NCBI GenBank assembly: GCA_036725605.1
Contig: DAIMDW010000054.1
Coordinates: forward strand, 1-18,688
Source of the DNA: CALBTQ01 sp036725605
GTDB taxonomy: Bacteria; Lernaellota; Lernaellaia; Lernaellales; Lernaellaceae
DNA: 18,688 nucleotides
Reading direction: 5' to 3'
Shown here in pieces: positions 1 through 6,974 of this stretch. Under the pieces are notes generated by a model that worked only from the letters and a program-made list of their open reading frames with translations, was not told the DNA's origin and did no database searches. Each line of letters starts with the position of its first letter. Within the stretch, counting starts at the first letter, position 1. The position numbers were made by a program, and so were the translations under genes.

Positions 1-2
1 GC

Positions 3-1121
3 GACCACGACGCCCGGTACTACCGCCAGACCGAGATCAACGACATGCGCGACCGCATCCACGGCGACGGCGTGCTGACCGGATGTGACGTTTTGTCCGT
101 CAACGGCATGTCGCTTCATATCGCTGCAGGAACGGTCCTTTACAACGGCAAGCTCGTGACGGTTCAGGACCAATGGTCCGACACAATGGACTCGGACGGT
201 ACCTGGTACTGCTCGATCAACTCCTTGGGCAACTCGATCATGTCTCAGTCAGGCTGGAACGGGGTCCATCTGTACAAGTGCCGTGTGGACGGCAGCGACG
301 TGGAAGTAGTTTCCGACAAGCGCGACATGATCAGCCTGCCGGATCGCCGGAACATCTTTCGCCACGCGGAGGATCACTACGATTCCGGCGTCACCATGCT
401 CGGCGGCGTCAGCATGGCCTGGGAGGGCGTGCTCGCCATCGGCAAGGTCGCCGGTTGCGGCACCACCTTCTATGACGGCCAGACGCGCGGCTACTGTCGG
501 ATGGTGGACGCGACCTTCGCCTCGGTCTTCGAACCTGACATGATCGTCACCTTCTGGAACCTGACGGAGGCCGAGACGTACAAGCGCGTCGTCCATGCTG
601 TGAATGCCGATTACGTCTATTTCACGGCCAGCACGGCGGTCGGCGCAACTTCCAGCGGTACCCTGGCCGAATACCGAAAGATCGACAGCAGCGCGGATTT
701 TCGGGATCGCATTCTGACGGTCCTCTCCACGTCGCGCTATTCGCTCTACAACGATCCCAATTTCATGCCCAACGGCAACGACAAAGGAACGTGGGGCGCC
801 ACGGCGGGCGGAACGGCCTACGGCAACTTCCGTATGAACGTCTCACAGGTCTACACGGAATTGGGCATCGATTTTTCCCAGACCGGGTGGTCGGACCAGG
901 AGACCGGAAGCGGTGCGGCGATGGCGTACATTCCTGGCGGCAGCCAGGACAGCGGAGCGCAAGGGTGGAGAATCCTCGCCGATGATTACGATGGCGAACT
1001 CTGGATCGCATACGCCCACGCGACCTGGGACGGCATCTTCGATGCGAGCACCTACAAGGGCGGCCGCGCCAATTTCTACGTGATGATTCTCGCGAGCCCC
1101 GATCTCGGCGGCTACGTGTGA
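3..1121 (+). CDS. Phage tail-fibre-like protein, 5' end missing
   Basis: The reading frame is open from the first bases of the window, so the gene continues leftward; ATG 45 is only the first internal Met. The first residues read DHDARYYRQTEIND, a signature repeated in tail fibre and tail-associated proteins of phages of Gram-negative bacteria. The rest is rich in Gly, Ser, Asp and aromatic residues with no transmembrane helix, as in beta-rich receptor-binding or distal tail proteins. The visible part is about 372 residues. It is followed 13 nt later by a small gene with a strong ribosome-binding site and then by the lysis genes, which fits a late phage operon. The tail role is inferred from the motif and context; the exact family of the C-terminal part is not recognised. 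Composition is GC-rich, unlike the genes after 3.2 kb. Confidence 0.7.
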   Translation, partial: DHDARYYRQTEINDMRDRIHGDGVLTGCDVLSVNGMSLHIAAGTVLYNGKLVTVQDQWSDTMDSDGTWYCSINSLGNSIMSQSGWNGVHLYKCRVDGSDVEVVSDKRDMISLPDRRNIFRHAEDHYDSGVTMLGGVSMAWEGVLAIGKVAGCGTTFYDGQTRGYCRMVDATFASVFEPDMIVTFWNLTEAETYKRVVHAVNADYVYFTASTAVGATSSGTLAEYRKIDSSADFRDRILTVLSTSRYSLYNDPNFMPNGNDKGTWGATAGGTAYGNFRMNVSQVYTELGIDFSQTGWSDQETGSGAAMAYIPGGSQDSGAQGWRILADDYDGELWIAYAHATWDGIFDASTYKGGRANFYVMILASPDLGGYV

Positions 1122-1134
1122 GGAGGATAAAACC

Positions 1135-1533
1135 ATGCCGGTGAAATTTGTGTTTGACGACACGGGCAACCTGGTGATTCGGACACGGCTGCGGCCTGCG
1201 GCCGAGATGCCAACTGACCAGGAGATGCTAGACCTCGGAAAAGCCCGGATCGGTGCTGAATCCACCGAGGGCTGGCACGTGATCCAAGTGAGCGACGAGA
1301 CCTATCGAGCCGTCTACAAGATCGCGGCGCGGATCACGCGGGACGTCGGCACCGGCGAACTCGTGGTCGTACCCCGGGAGGTGACGCCCGTTTCCGCCGA
1401 GGAGTTGATTCGTCAGTCCCGCGTAAAGGAGATCGGCGCGACGACCTCCGGAGAGTGGTCGGCCCTTACCACCGAACAAAAAACCACCTTGATGCTCGAA
1501 TACTTCGAGAAGGCGATCCTCGGGATCGCATAG
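1135..1533 (+). CDS. Hypothetical phage protein between tail and lysis genes
   Basis: A 132-residue soluble protein that I do not recognise. GGAGG lies 8 nt before ATG 1135, directly after the tail gene stop, so translation is well supported. No signal peptide or membrane segment is visible. The C-terminal third (about residues 88-130) looks helical and ends in a hydrophobic patch. Its position between a tail-fibre-like gene and a holin candidate is where phages often keep fibre-assembly chaperones or small late proteins of unknown role; a chaperone function would be a guess from position only. GC-rich codon use matches its neighbours. Confidence 0.7.
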   Translation: MPVKFVFDDTGNLVIRTRLRPAAEMPTDQEMLDLGKARIGAESTEGWHVIQVSDETYRAVYKIAARITRDVGTGELVVVPREVTPVSAEELIRQSRVKEIGATTSGEWSALTTEQKTTLMLEYFEKAILGIA

Positions 1534-1545
1534 GGAGAAATGAAA

Positions 1546-1836
1546 ATGGAACAAAAACTGGTCTATGAATTGCTGGCTTTGATTGGCGGCGCGATGGCGG
1601 GATACGGCGCGATGTTCGTATTCCTTATCAAGTGGATGACCCGCAAGAACGACGAACTGCTCAAGATCATGCTCGGCAACGACCGGGCGTGGAAAGAGAA
1701 AACCAGCGAGTCCCTGGACGAAATCCGCGAGCGCGTCGACCACGGAGAATGCTGCGCGTATCGGGCCGACAAGGAGCACGTCCACGAGCGGCTCAACGAA
1801 ATTCGCGCCGCCGTCGTTGATCGGAAGAGCGCCTGA
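1546..1836 (+). CDS. Small one-helix membrane protein, holin candidate
   Basis: The start ATG 1546 is preferred over ATG 1540: GGGAG at 1533-1537 sits 8 nt before 1546 but only 2 nt before 1540. The 96-residue product has one strong membrane segment near residues 5-26 (rich in Leu, Gly, Ala and Phe), then basic residues KWMTRKN, then a charged, probably coiled-coil tail with several His and Cys (about residues 30-95). The stop overlaps the endolysin start as ATGA, so the two are translationally coupled. Position and topology suggest a holin or another lysis accessory protein delivering the amidase; the sequence gives no family match I can name. A spanin-like role is less likely because no second protein or lipobox is seen. 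Confidence 0.65.
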   Translation: MEQKLVYELLALIGGAMAGYGAMFVFLIKWMTRKNDELLKIMLGNDRAWKEKTSESLDEIRERVDHGECCAYRADKEHVHERLNEIRAAVVDRKSA

Positions 1837-2363
1837 TGGACGCCCCGAACATTATCCGGCTGGTGGAGAAACTCCCGTGGAATCCGAACCGCCCGCGCTG
1901 GCCGCAGAAGCGCAACCTGGAAAGGATCGACCGCGTGATCCTACACCAGAGCCTCGGCCACGCGGACCCGTCCGGCAACCGCGACGTCTTCGGAATCAAC
2001 AACTACCACATCTCCCCCGGCAACCACATCTCGGCCGGCGGCTGTCCACACATCTGCTACCATTATGCGCTCGATGACGACGGCTCGATCTACCTGTGCA
2101 ACGAATTGACCGACGTGGTCTGGCACTGTAAAGGGCAGAACGCACGCTCCATCGGCATCATGCTGGTCGGCGACTTTGCGGGACCGAGGCACGATGGCGG
2201 CGAACCGACAGCAGCCCAGGAGCAGGCATTTTTCGTGCTGGCGGAATATTTGATGGAGATGTTGAGACTCTCGGCATCAGCGTTTTCCGGGCACGCGGAC
2301 TTCGGCAAAATCGCATGCCCTGGCGACACGGCCTACGGATGGATCGAAAAGCTACGAGGCTGA
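1836..2363 (+). CDS. N-acetylmuramoyl-L-alanine amidase endolysin (Amidase_2/PGRP fold)
   Basis: A 175-residue enzyme expected to cut the bond between N-acetylmuramate and L-Ala in peptidoglycan at phage release. The fold is visible from the HYALDDDGSIYLC strand block (76-88), the VVWHC segment (94-98), the SIGIMLVGDF strand (105-114) and the terminal GHADFGKIACPG block (152-163). The likely zinc ligands are H37 in VILHQS, H153 and C161; K158 lies where T7-type amidases carry a catalytic Lys. There is no signal peptide, so export needs a holin, and the gene starts inside the stop of the holin candidate. Length matches a single-domain endolysin of this family, with no added cell-wall binding domain. 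The stop at 2363 ends the GC-rich phage block. Confidence 0.88.
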   Translation: MDAPNIIRLVEKLPWNPNRPRWPQKRNLERIDRVILHQSLGHADPSGNRDVFGINNYHISPGNHISAGGCPHICYHYALDDDGSIYLCNELTDVVWHCKGQNARSIGIMLVGDFAGPRHDGGEPTAAQEQAFFVLAEYLMEMLRLSASAFSGHADFGKIACPGDTAYGWIEKLRG

Positions 2364-2395
2364 TTTCCTGCGCGGTCATTTTTTTCCGAAAAATG

Positions 2396-2433
2396 TTGCG
2401 GCATTCATCCCGCAAGGATAATCTTTGCGGGCA
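2396..2433 (+). promoter_or_regulatory. Promoter-operator candidate with inverted repeat, upstream of metallopeptidase
   Basis: CCCGCAA (2409-2415) and TTGCGGG (2425-2431) form a perfect inverted repeat that extends inward by one G-U and one G-C pair, leaving a 5-nt loop. Another TTGCGG lies at 2396-2401, giving three copies of one half-site. GATAAT (2417-2422), one base off the ideal -10 box, lies inside the repeat; TTGCGG at 2396 could serve as a -35 with a short 15-nt spacer. Transcription from such a promoter would begin at or next to ATG 2433, giving a leaderless mRNA. That fits the absence of any Shine-Dalgarno sequence. Function is inferred. Confidence 0.45.
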
Positions 2434-3236
2434 TGAAAACTTCCGCCCCACAATCCCCGCAAATAGAAACCATCCACGGCTTTCGTGTGCTTCCGATTAG
2501 CCCGGTCACGAAGCCCTTTGTGCGGGCGTTGAAACTCATCGAATCGAGGGGCTTTGCTGATCCGTCCTGTGTGATCGTTAAAACCAAACATGGAGGCAAA
2601 TCCGGGGTGACCCATGCGGGCGGTCGATACATTCACCCGTCGCTCCATTACAGCCCGACCGTGGTTTCGCTGATGATGGACCAAGGCATCAAAGCGCCGT
2701 CGATGCCCTTTCTCCTCGCTCCCGGAGCCGGAACGCTGCTCCACGAGTGGGGGCACCATGTCGATTTCTGCTGGTCCCGGAATGATTTCCAGGCAACCTT
2801 CTCGGTCAGATGGTTTTCGCAGTTCTATCGTGTATCCAACCTGGGCGTTCTTGCGACTGCGGATCGTTTGGATGTGTCTGCAGCGGAGCACGCTGTCTTG
2901 ATCGCGGCCGGATGGTTCTATCTCGCCACCGAACTTTTCGCAGATCTTTTCGAAGACTGGATTCAGGGCAAAACCGAACTGGAATGGGACGACTGCGATC
3001 CAAAAAAAATGAACCACGCCAGTTATAGGCAGGAACACATTACGCAGGTCGATTTTCTGGAGGGCGTCAGCGCCGCCGATGTCCGCGAAAAGACCTATGC
3101 TCTGTTTGCGTTGGGCATGAAGGGGCCGGACAAGATCCCGGAACTTCGACGCGACCTTTTCGGACGACATACCTACGGCTCGATCAATAAACTGAGTGCC
3201 GCAATGGATCATGCGAGCGCTGAGATGCTGAAATAA
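2433..3236 (+). CDS. HEXXH zinc metallopeptidase, possibly anthrax-lethal-factor-like (gluzincin)
   Basis: A 267-residue protein with a clear zincin signature: HEWGHHVD at residues 104-111 supplies H104, E105 and H108. The segment ELFADLFEDW (167-176), about 60 residues later, offers E167 as third zinc ligand, the gluzincin layout. In the anthrax-lethal-factor-like (ATLF) group a HExxHxxD motif is followed by an E-x2-A(E/D) helix, which fits best, but I cannot exclude another zincin family. No signal peptide or membrane helix is seen, so it would act in the cytosol or be exported by another route. The start ATG 2433 lacks a Shine-Dalgarno and abuts an inverted repeat. It stands alone after the phage lysis genes, as lysogenic-conversion genes do. 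An A8 tract lies at 3002-3009. Substrate unknown. Confidence 0.65.
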   Translation: MKTSAPQSPQIETIHGFRVLPISPVTKPFVRALKLIESRGFADPSCVIVKTKHGGKSGVTHAGGRYIHPSLHYSPTVVSLMMDQGIKAPSMPFLLAPGAGTLLHEWGHHVDFCWSRNDFQATFSVRWFSQFYRVSNLGVLATADRLDVSAAEHAVLIAAGWFYLATELFADLFEDWIQGKTELEWDDCDPKKMNHASYRQEHITQVDFLEGVSAADVREKTYALFALGMKGPDKIPELRRDLFGRHTYGSINKLSAAMDHASAEMLK

Positions 3237-3386
3237 AAACAGGTTTCCACCTCGTTTTCAATTTTTCCTTTACATTCACATGATTTCAGGTTGTTTTCTG
3301 GACTTGAATGGAGTACCTTGCCTTTTGTTGAAACACGATGCTTAGCGTTCTGGCAATTCCCTTTCATTCAAAAGTGGAGTGCAACC
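3237..3386. other. 150-base spacer at prophage cargo/island boundary
   Basis: A T-rich spacer between the metallopeptidase stop and the HTH gene. I see only a weak 4-bp hairpin (AGGT/ACCT, about 3242-3253) followed by T-rich sequence, not a convincing terminator. No clear -35/-10 pair is seen either. An in-frame TTG at 3291 would extend the downstream HTH protein through this spacer, but the extension looks non-coding (many Trp and Phe, no ribosome-binding site). Composition drops here relative to the phage block. Confidence 0.4.
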
Positions 3387-3593
3387 GTGACGGGCGACGA
3401 AGTTCTCACGATAAAGGATGTTGCCATCCTTCTGAAATTGGCTGAAAAAACAGTCTATTCAATGGCACAACGTGGAGAACTTCCAGCATTCAAGGTGCGG
3501 GGGCAATGGCGCGTTCGTCGTGTCGATTACGACAAATGGATCGCCCAACAAGCTCGTGCGGGAGCGAAAAGAACTTCAGGTAGGAATCGTTGA
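3387..3593 (+). CDS. Small excisionase-type helix-turn-helix DNA-binding protein
   Basis: GTG 3387 is chosen because GGAG lies 8 nt before it; the longer frame from TTG 3291 adds 32 unlikely residues. The 68-residue product contains the excisionase/MerR-like HTH_17 pattern: VLTIKDVAILLKL, then KTVYSMAQRGELPAFKV, then GQWRVRRVDYDKWI with the beta-wing Arg and Trp. Such proteins bind DNA as excisionases or as small regulators at the head of operons. A basic tail (KRTSGRNR) follows. The stop overlaps the next start as ATGA, so it belongs to the downstream unit. In known islands the same kind of HTH gene often precedes large SNF2-type helicases, matching the remnant that follows. Likely role: local transcription regulator. 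Confidence 0.8.
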   Translation: MTGDEVLTIKDVAILLKLAEKTVYSMAQRGELPAFKVRGQWRVRRVDYDKWIAQQARAGAKRTSGRNR

Positions 3594-3952
3594 TGAAGAA
3601 GTCCTCTGTTTCTGATCTTCTGCCCGGAATCGTTGTCCGAGGATCGGTCTTTCCGGAGCCAGTGGAAGTGATCGTGGCTTCTCCCTTTGGTGACTCGATA
3701 AAACTCGTTGGCCGTGGCGTTCCGTCGAATCAAGTCATCAATCGAATCCTAACGGCTTCTCGCTTTTCAAAGCTAAAAATAGCGCCGAAGCAGGAACCAT
3801 TCGATGGAGACTCGAAGCATATCCACCTTGGCTACGTACTTTACCCTGTCCGTCGCTCGCGTCGCACCGCAGCCCCACCAGCTGCAGACCGAGTTATTTT
3901 TGAGTTACCTCACAAAGAGGAATTGGAAAAATGCAGCAACTTCTTTCTGTAA
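3590..3952 (+). pseudogene. Truncated, frameshifted N-terminus of a SNF2-type helicase (defence-island type)
   Basis: The frame is open for 120 codons, but its content looks broken. Residues 9-70 (LLPGIVVRGSVFPEPVEVI..., VGRGV, PFDGD) resemble from memory the N-terminus of large SNF2/DEAD helicase-like proteins of phage-defence islands. In those proteins PFDGD-x-LG is followed by a stretch ending YFxLSxARVxPxPHQL. Here that second block is present but in the +1 frame (3837-3893, YFTLSVARVAPQPHQL), after a loss of roughly a dozen codons. The frame the ORF keeps gives an Arg- and Pro-rich tail without resemblance. All ATPase motifs are absent. The remnant overlaps the next gene by 22 nt. A shortened protein could still be made; GAGG/ATGA coupling to the HTH gene is intact. 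Family recall is mine and unverified; the frame switch is directly visible. Confidence 0.55.
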
Positions 3953-6000
3953 TTAGGGATGCACAGTGTGTCGTTGAAGGTCACGACACTATCAAGGAAA
4001 TCAGCCACATTCGAGTTTTGGAACACCTTGTTTCGGTTTTCAAAAAGAATCCAGAGGTTACTCTTCTCAATGAACCGAGCATCGTAAGAAGTACGGAAAG
4101 GCCTCCCGATATCGTTGTGATCGATCCCTTTTCTGGTGTCCACGTGATTGAAGTCAAGGGTTGGAAAATATCGGAAATTGAGGAAGTCAAACCTGGTCCA
4201 GTTTTTCAAGTCCGTTTTCAAGGGCGCCAAAAGCAGAAAAATCCAATCAAGCAAGCCAAGAACGCGATGTTCGACATCAAGAACGCCTCGGAGAAGGCGG
4301 CACCATGCGGATGGAACGCCCCCTTTTTCTATTGGGTTGTGTTTCCATTTGTTACCAGGGCACAGTGGAACAACCGATGGCAAGGTCTCTGCGAATGGTC
4401 CGAATTCTTCCTTGGAGACGACATCGCAAATAATTCGTTGAAATCGAAACTCCAAGCAGCTGGGCAATCGTTTCTGAAGAGACAGGGGCTTGACCAACTC
4501 TCGGACGACGAGATTAAGCCAATTTTTACAGCTTTCGGAGATACCGCAGTTCTTTATGACTTGCAAAATGACGCATCGAGTCCGCGAGAATTGACGTTAG
4601 GAGAGTATTTCAATGAGTTGGCGGTTCAAGAGAAGCGGCTTTCGCATGAGCAGCAAGAAATCGCGGCAAAAGATTGGACTGGGGGGCCAAGGTTAATCCG
4701 GGGTGTGGCTGGTAGTGGCAAGACTGTTGTGCTTGCAACGAATCTTGCTCGCCGCATTGGACAAGTAACGAAAAATAACCAGGCAGAGCTTTTTGAATCT
4801 GGCGATAAAAATTTACCAACCTTTCTTGCCGTTTGTTTCAATCGCTCTCTCGTCCCATTTATTCGGGAGAAGGTTAAATCCGCCTACGCCCAAAGAACAG
4901 GCAACCATGAATACTCAGCAGCTATGTGTCGCATTACTCACCTCAATGGACTACTTTGGGAATTGAGCCAGGAGAACGTACTCGAGTATATAAAAATCGG
5001 TTATTACGACAGGGGTGAAGAATCCGATCATTTTGGAAGGGCAAATTCATATCTAAAACAAATTCAGGATTTCAAAACAAGACAACCCGAGTGGTTCGCG
5101 GCCATCCAATATGACGCTGTTTATATTGATGAAGGCCAAGATCTCCTGGAGGACGAATTCAAATTTTTAATTGAGCTTTGCAAAACAAGTCCGAACTCGA
5201 CAGAACCGAACATTTATATTTTCTACGATGATGCCCAAAATTTATACGGGCGGCCACGCCCTACCTGGGACAAGATTGGTCTACGTATCGTAGGTGGACG
5301 GTCCTACGTCATGGTGGAATGTTTCCGGAATACTCGCCAAATCGTCGAGCCAGCCTTCAACGTTCTTCTGGGAAGCACGGCAGATGAGACTCAAAGGATT
5401 CAGACAAAGACCTTTGCCGACACTAACTACCTCGAAAAAGAGCGAAGAGTAATTTCCTGGGATGGCCAGCTTTGGAGAGTCAGGTTCGCGGAGCGTCAAG
5501 GTGAATGGCCTGAATTCTTTAAAACGGTCAACAGAGTGGATGAGTTGGAATTAGCACTGAGAAGAATTCGTTGGCTTATCGAAACTCAGGATGTGCGGCC
5601 AGAAGATATCCTTGTGCTTGGACCGACCAGGGAACGCTTAAGGGCGTTTGCCAATGTTGCTAGAAACCTTGAATGCGTTCGCGGATTGGTACTTCCCTTC
5701 GAACGAGATGACAAGGATACTTACATCACTCGTACTAACTACCTTACCATTTCGACAGTAAATTCAGCAAAAGGGTATGACGCGTATTGTGTGGTGCTTT
5801 TGTCCTCTAACGAGTTTACCTGTGACACGGAGGGCAGAGCTGCATTTTACGTTGGTTGCACAAGGGCAAAAGAACACCTGGACATTTTCGCAAATGGAGA
5901 TGGCGGGCTTGGTGAGGAACTCAGAAAGGCCACAAGCCTCCTCATAAATGGAAGTGAAGATAGCATTGCCTGGAAAGGCGAATTGCCGTGCGAACGATGA
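3931..6000 (+). CDS. NERD nuclease-like domain fused to UvrD/Rep-type SF1 helicase
   Basis: A 689-residue protein. The N-terminus (about 20-150) carries a NERD, PD-(D/E)XK-like core: PPDIVVID (D60) and HVIEVKGW (E74, K76). The rest is an SF1A helicase with every motif: Q motif LSHEQQ (237-242), Walker A GVAGSGKT (258-265), Walker B YIDEGQD (398-404), motif III IFYDDAQ (430-436), motif IV CFRNTRQ (464-470), motif V STVNSAKGYD (608-617) and motif VI YVGCTRAKEHL (640-650). It probably unwinds and cuts DNA in the cytosol; nuclease-helicase proteins of this sort occur in anti-phage islands. It starts inside the helicase remnant and ends 13 nt inside a radical SAM gene, so it is coupled to both. 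All catalytic residues look intact. Defence function is inferred from architecture and neighbours. Confidence 0.88.
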   Translation: MQQLLSVIRDAQCVVEGHDTIKEISHIRVLEHLVSVFKKNPEVTLLNEPSIVRSTERPPDIVVIDPFSGVHVIEVKGWKISEIEEVKPGPVFQVRFQGRQKQKNPIKQAKNAMFDIKNASEKAAPCGWNAPFFYWVVFPFVTRAQWNNRWQGLCEWSEFFLGDDIANNSLKSKLQAAGQSFLKRQGLDQLSDDEIKPIFTAFGDTAVLYDLQNDASSPRELTLGEYFNELAVQEKRLSHEQQEIAAKDWTGGPRLIRGVAGSGKTVVLATNLARRIGQVTKNNQAELFESGDKNLPTFLAVCFNRSLVPFIREKVKSAYAQRTGNHEYSAAMCRITHLNGLLWELSQENVLEYIKIGYYDRGEESDHFGRANSYLKQIQDFKTRQPEWFAAIQYDAVYIDEGQDLLEDEFKFLIELCKTSPNSTEPNIYIFYDDAQNLYGRPRPTWDKIGLRIVGGRSYVMVECFRNTRQIVEPAFNVLLGSTADETQRIQTKTFADTNYLEKERRVISWDGQLWRVRFAERQGEWPEFFKTVNRVDELELALRRIRWLIETQDVRPEDILVLGPTRERLRAFANVARNLECVRGLVLPFERDDKDTYITRTNYLTISTVNSAKGYDAYCVVLLSSNEFTCDTEGRAAFYVGCTRAKEHLDIFANGDGGLGEELRKATSLLINGSEDSIAWKGELPCER

Positions 6001-6974
6001 TGTTCAATGGGCCCAAATTCCCCCGTAATCTTATGGTCGAGCCCACGAATTTTTGCAACGCTCAATGCCCGACCTGCCCAACGGGATCGGGGCGGCTTAA
6101 ACGTCCTCGTGGATTCATGTCCGAGACCCTTTTTGCTCAATTGGTCGATGAGTGTTCACCCCATGGCACCAAGTTCACACTCTGGAACTTTGGGGAACCA
6201 TTTTTACATCCTCAGATTTTTGAATTTATCGAGCGAGCACATACTTCAGGTATTTCGGTCAAAGTCAGTACCAACGGAACGGCGTTTTATACTCGAAGGA
6301 AAATCGACCGATTGTTAGAATGTGGAGTAGAGAAAGTCATCATTGGAATTGACGGAGCGACGCCCGAGACACATGCGAAGTTCCGGCGCGGTGTGGATTT
6401 CGCTGCTATTCTGGCAGGCCTTTCCTACCTCAGCACCTCTATGAATGGAACATCATTGCCGTTTCAACTTGTCATTCAAATGTTAGCGTTTCGGCATAAC
6501 GAAAGCGAAATCGACCGTGTACGCGATCTAGCCATCTCTTTCGGTGCGTCGTTCGAGTTAAAAACAGCTAATCTCCAAATGGTCGAAGGGCTCGACTACG
6601 AAGACTGGCTCCCAATAACGGAAAAATACAAGCGTTACCACTGGAATCCGGAAAGGAAAGGCTGGTACCTCAAAGATGCGGGGCGTTCATTTTGCTCCTA
6701 CATTGAAAATGGCTTTGCTGGCTTTGTTGTCAATTGGGACGGCCGGGCAACTCCTTGTTGTCGCGATTACCAATCAGAATGGGTCATTGGTGATTTAAAT
6801 CATCAGCGTCTGGAAGAGATTTGGCTTGGTGATCCATTGAATGAACTTCGAGGAGCGATCCGGCAAGATTATCGGAGCGTCTCCATTTGCCGCCAATGTG
6901 CCGTGGATATAAATAAGCGGCCCCTAGAAACGGCCCCCACCGGGCGTTTGGAAGCAAAAAGGGACGTGCGATGA
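5988..6974 (+). CDS. Radical SAM enzyme with SPASM-like C-terminal domain
   Basis: Start GTG 5988 has AAAGG 9 nt upstream, a better fit than ATG 5997. The 328-residue protein has the radical SAM cluster motif CNAQCPTC (C23, C27, C30), an FGEP turn at 67-70 (family GGEP), and a C-terminal SPASM-like set C234, C255, C256, C299, C302 with a strand reading NWDGRATPCC. SPASM enzymes bind extra iron-sulphur clusters and modify peptides or sugars. It overlaps the helicase gene by 13 nt and the next radical SAM gene by 4 nt. Because the cluster encodes glycosyltransferases and a sugar dehydrogenase, a carbohydrate substrate is as likely as a peptide. No partner precursor is seen next to it. The reaction cannot be told from sequence. 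Confidence 0.9.
   Translation: MRTMMFNGPKFPRNLMVEPTNFCNAQCPTCPTGSGRLKRPRGFMSETLFAQLVDECSPHGTKFTLWNFGEPFLHPQIFEFIERAHTSGISVKVSTNGTAFYTRRKIDRLLECGVEKVIIGIDGATPETHAKFRRGVDFAAILAGLSYLSTSMNGTSLPFQLVIQMLAFRHNESEIDRVRDLAISFGASFELKTANLQMVEGLDYEDWLPITEKYKRYHWNPERKGWYLKDAGRSFCSYIENGFAGFVVNWDGRATPCCRDYQSEWVIGDLNHQRLEEIWLGDPLNELRGAIRQDYRSVSICRQCAVDINKRPLETAPTGRLEAKRDVR

Noticed and set aside
249..596. Minus-strand ORF in the tail gene and similar ORFs at 843-1265 and 1228-1785
   Set aside because: They are shadows of GC-rich coding sequence on the other strand; phage late genes here all read rightward.
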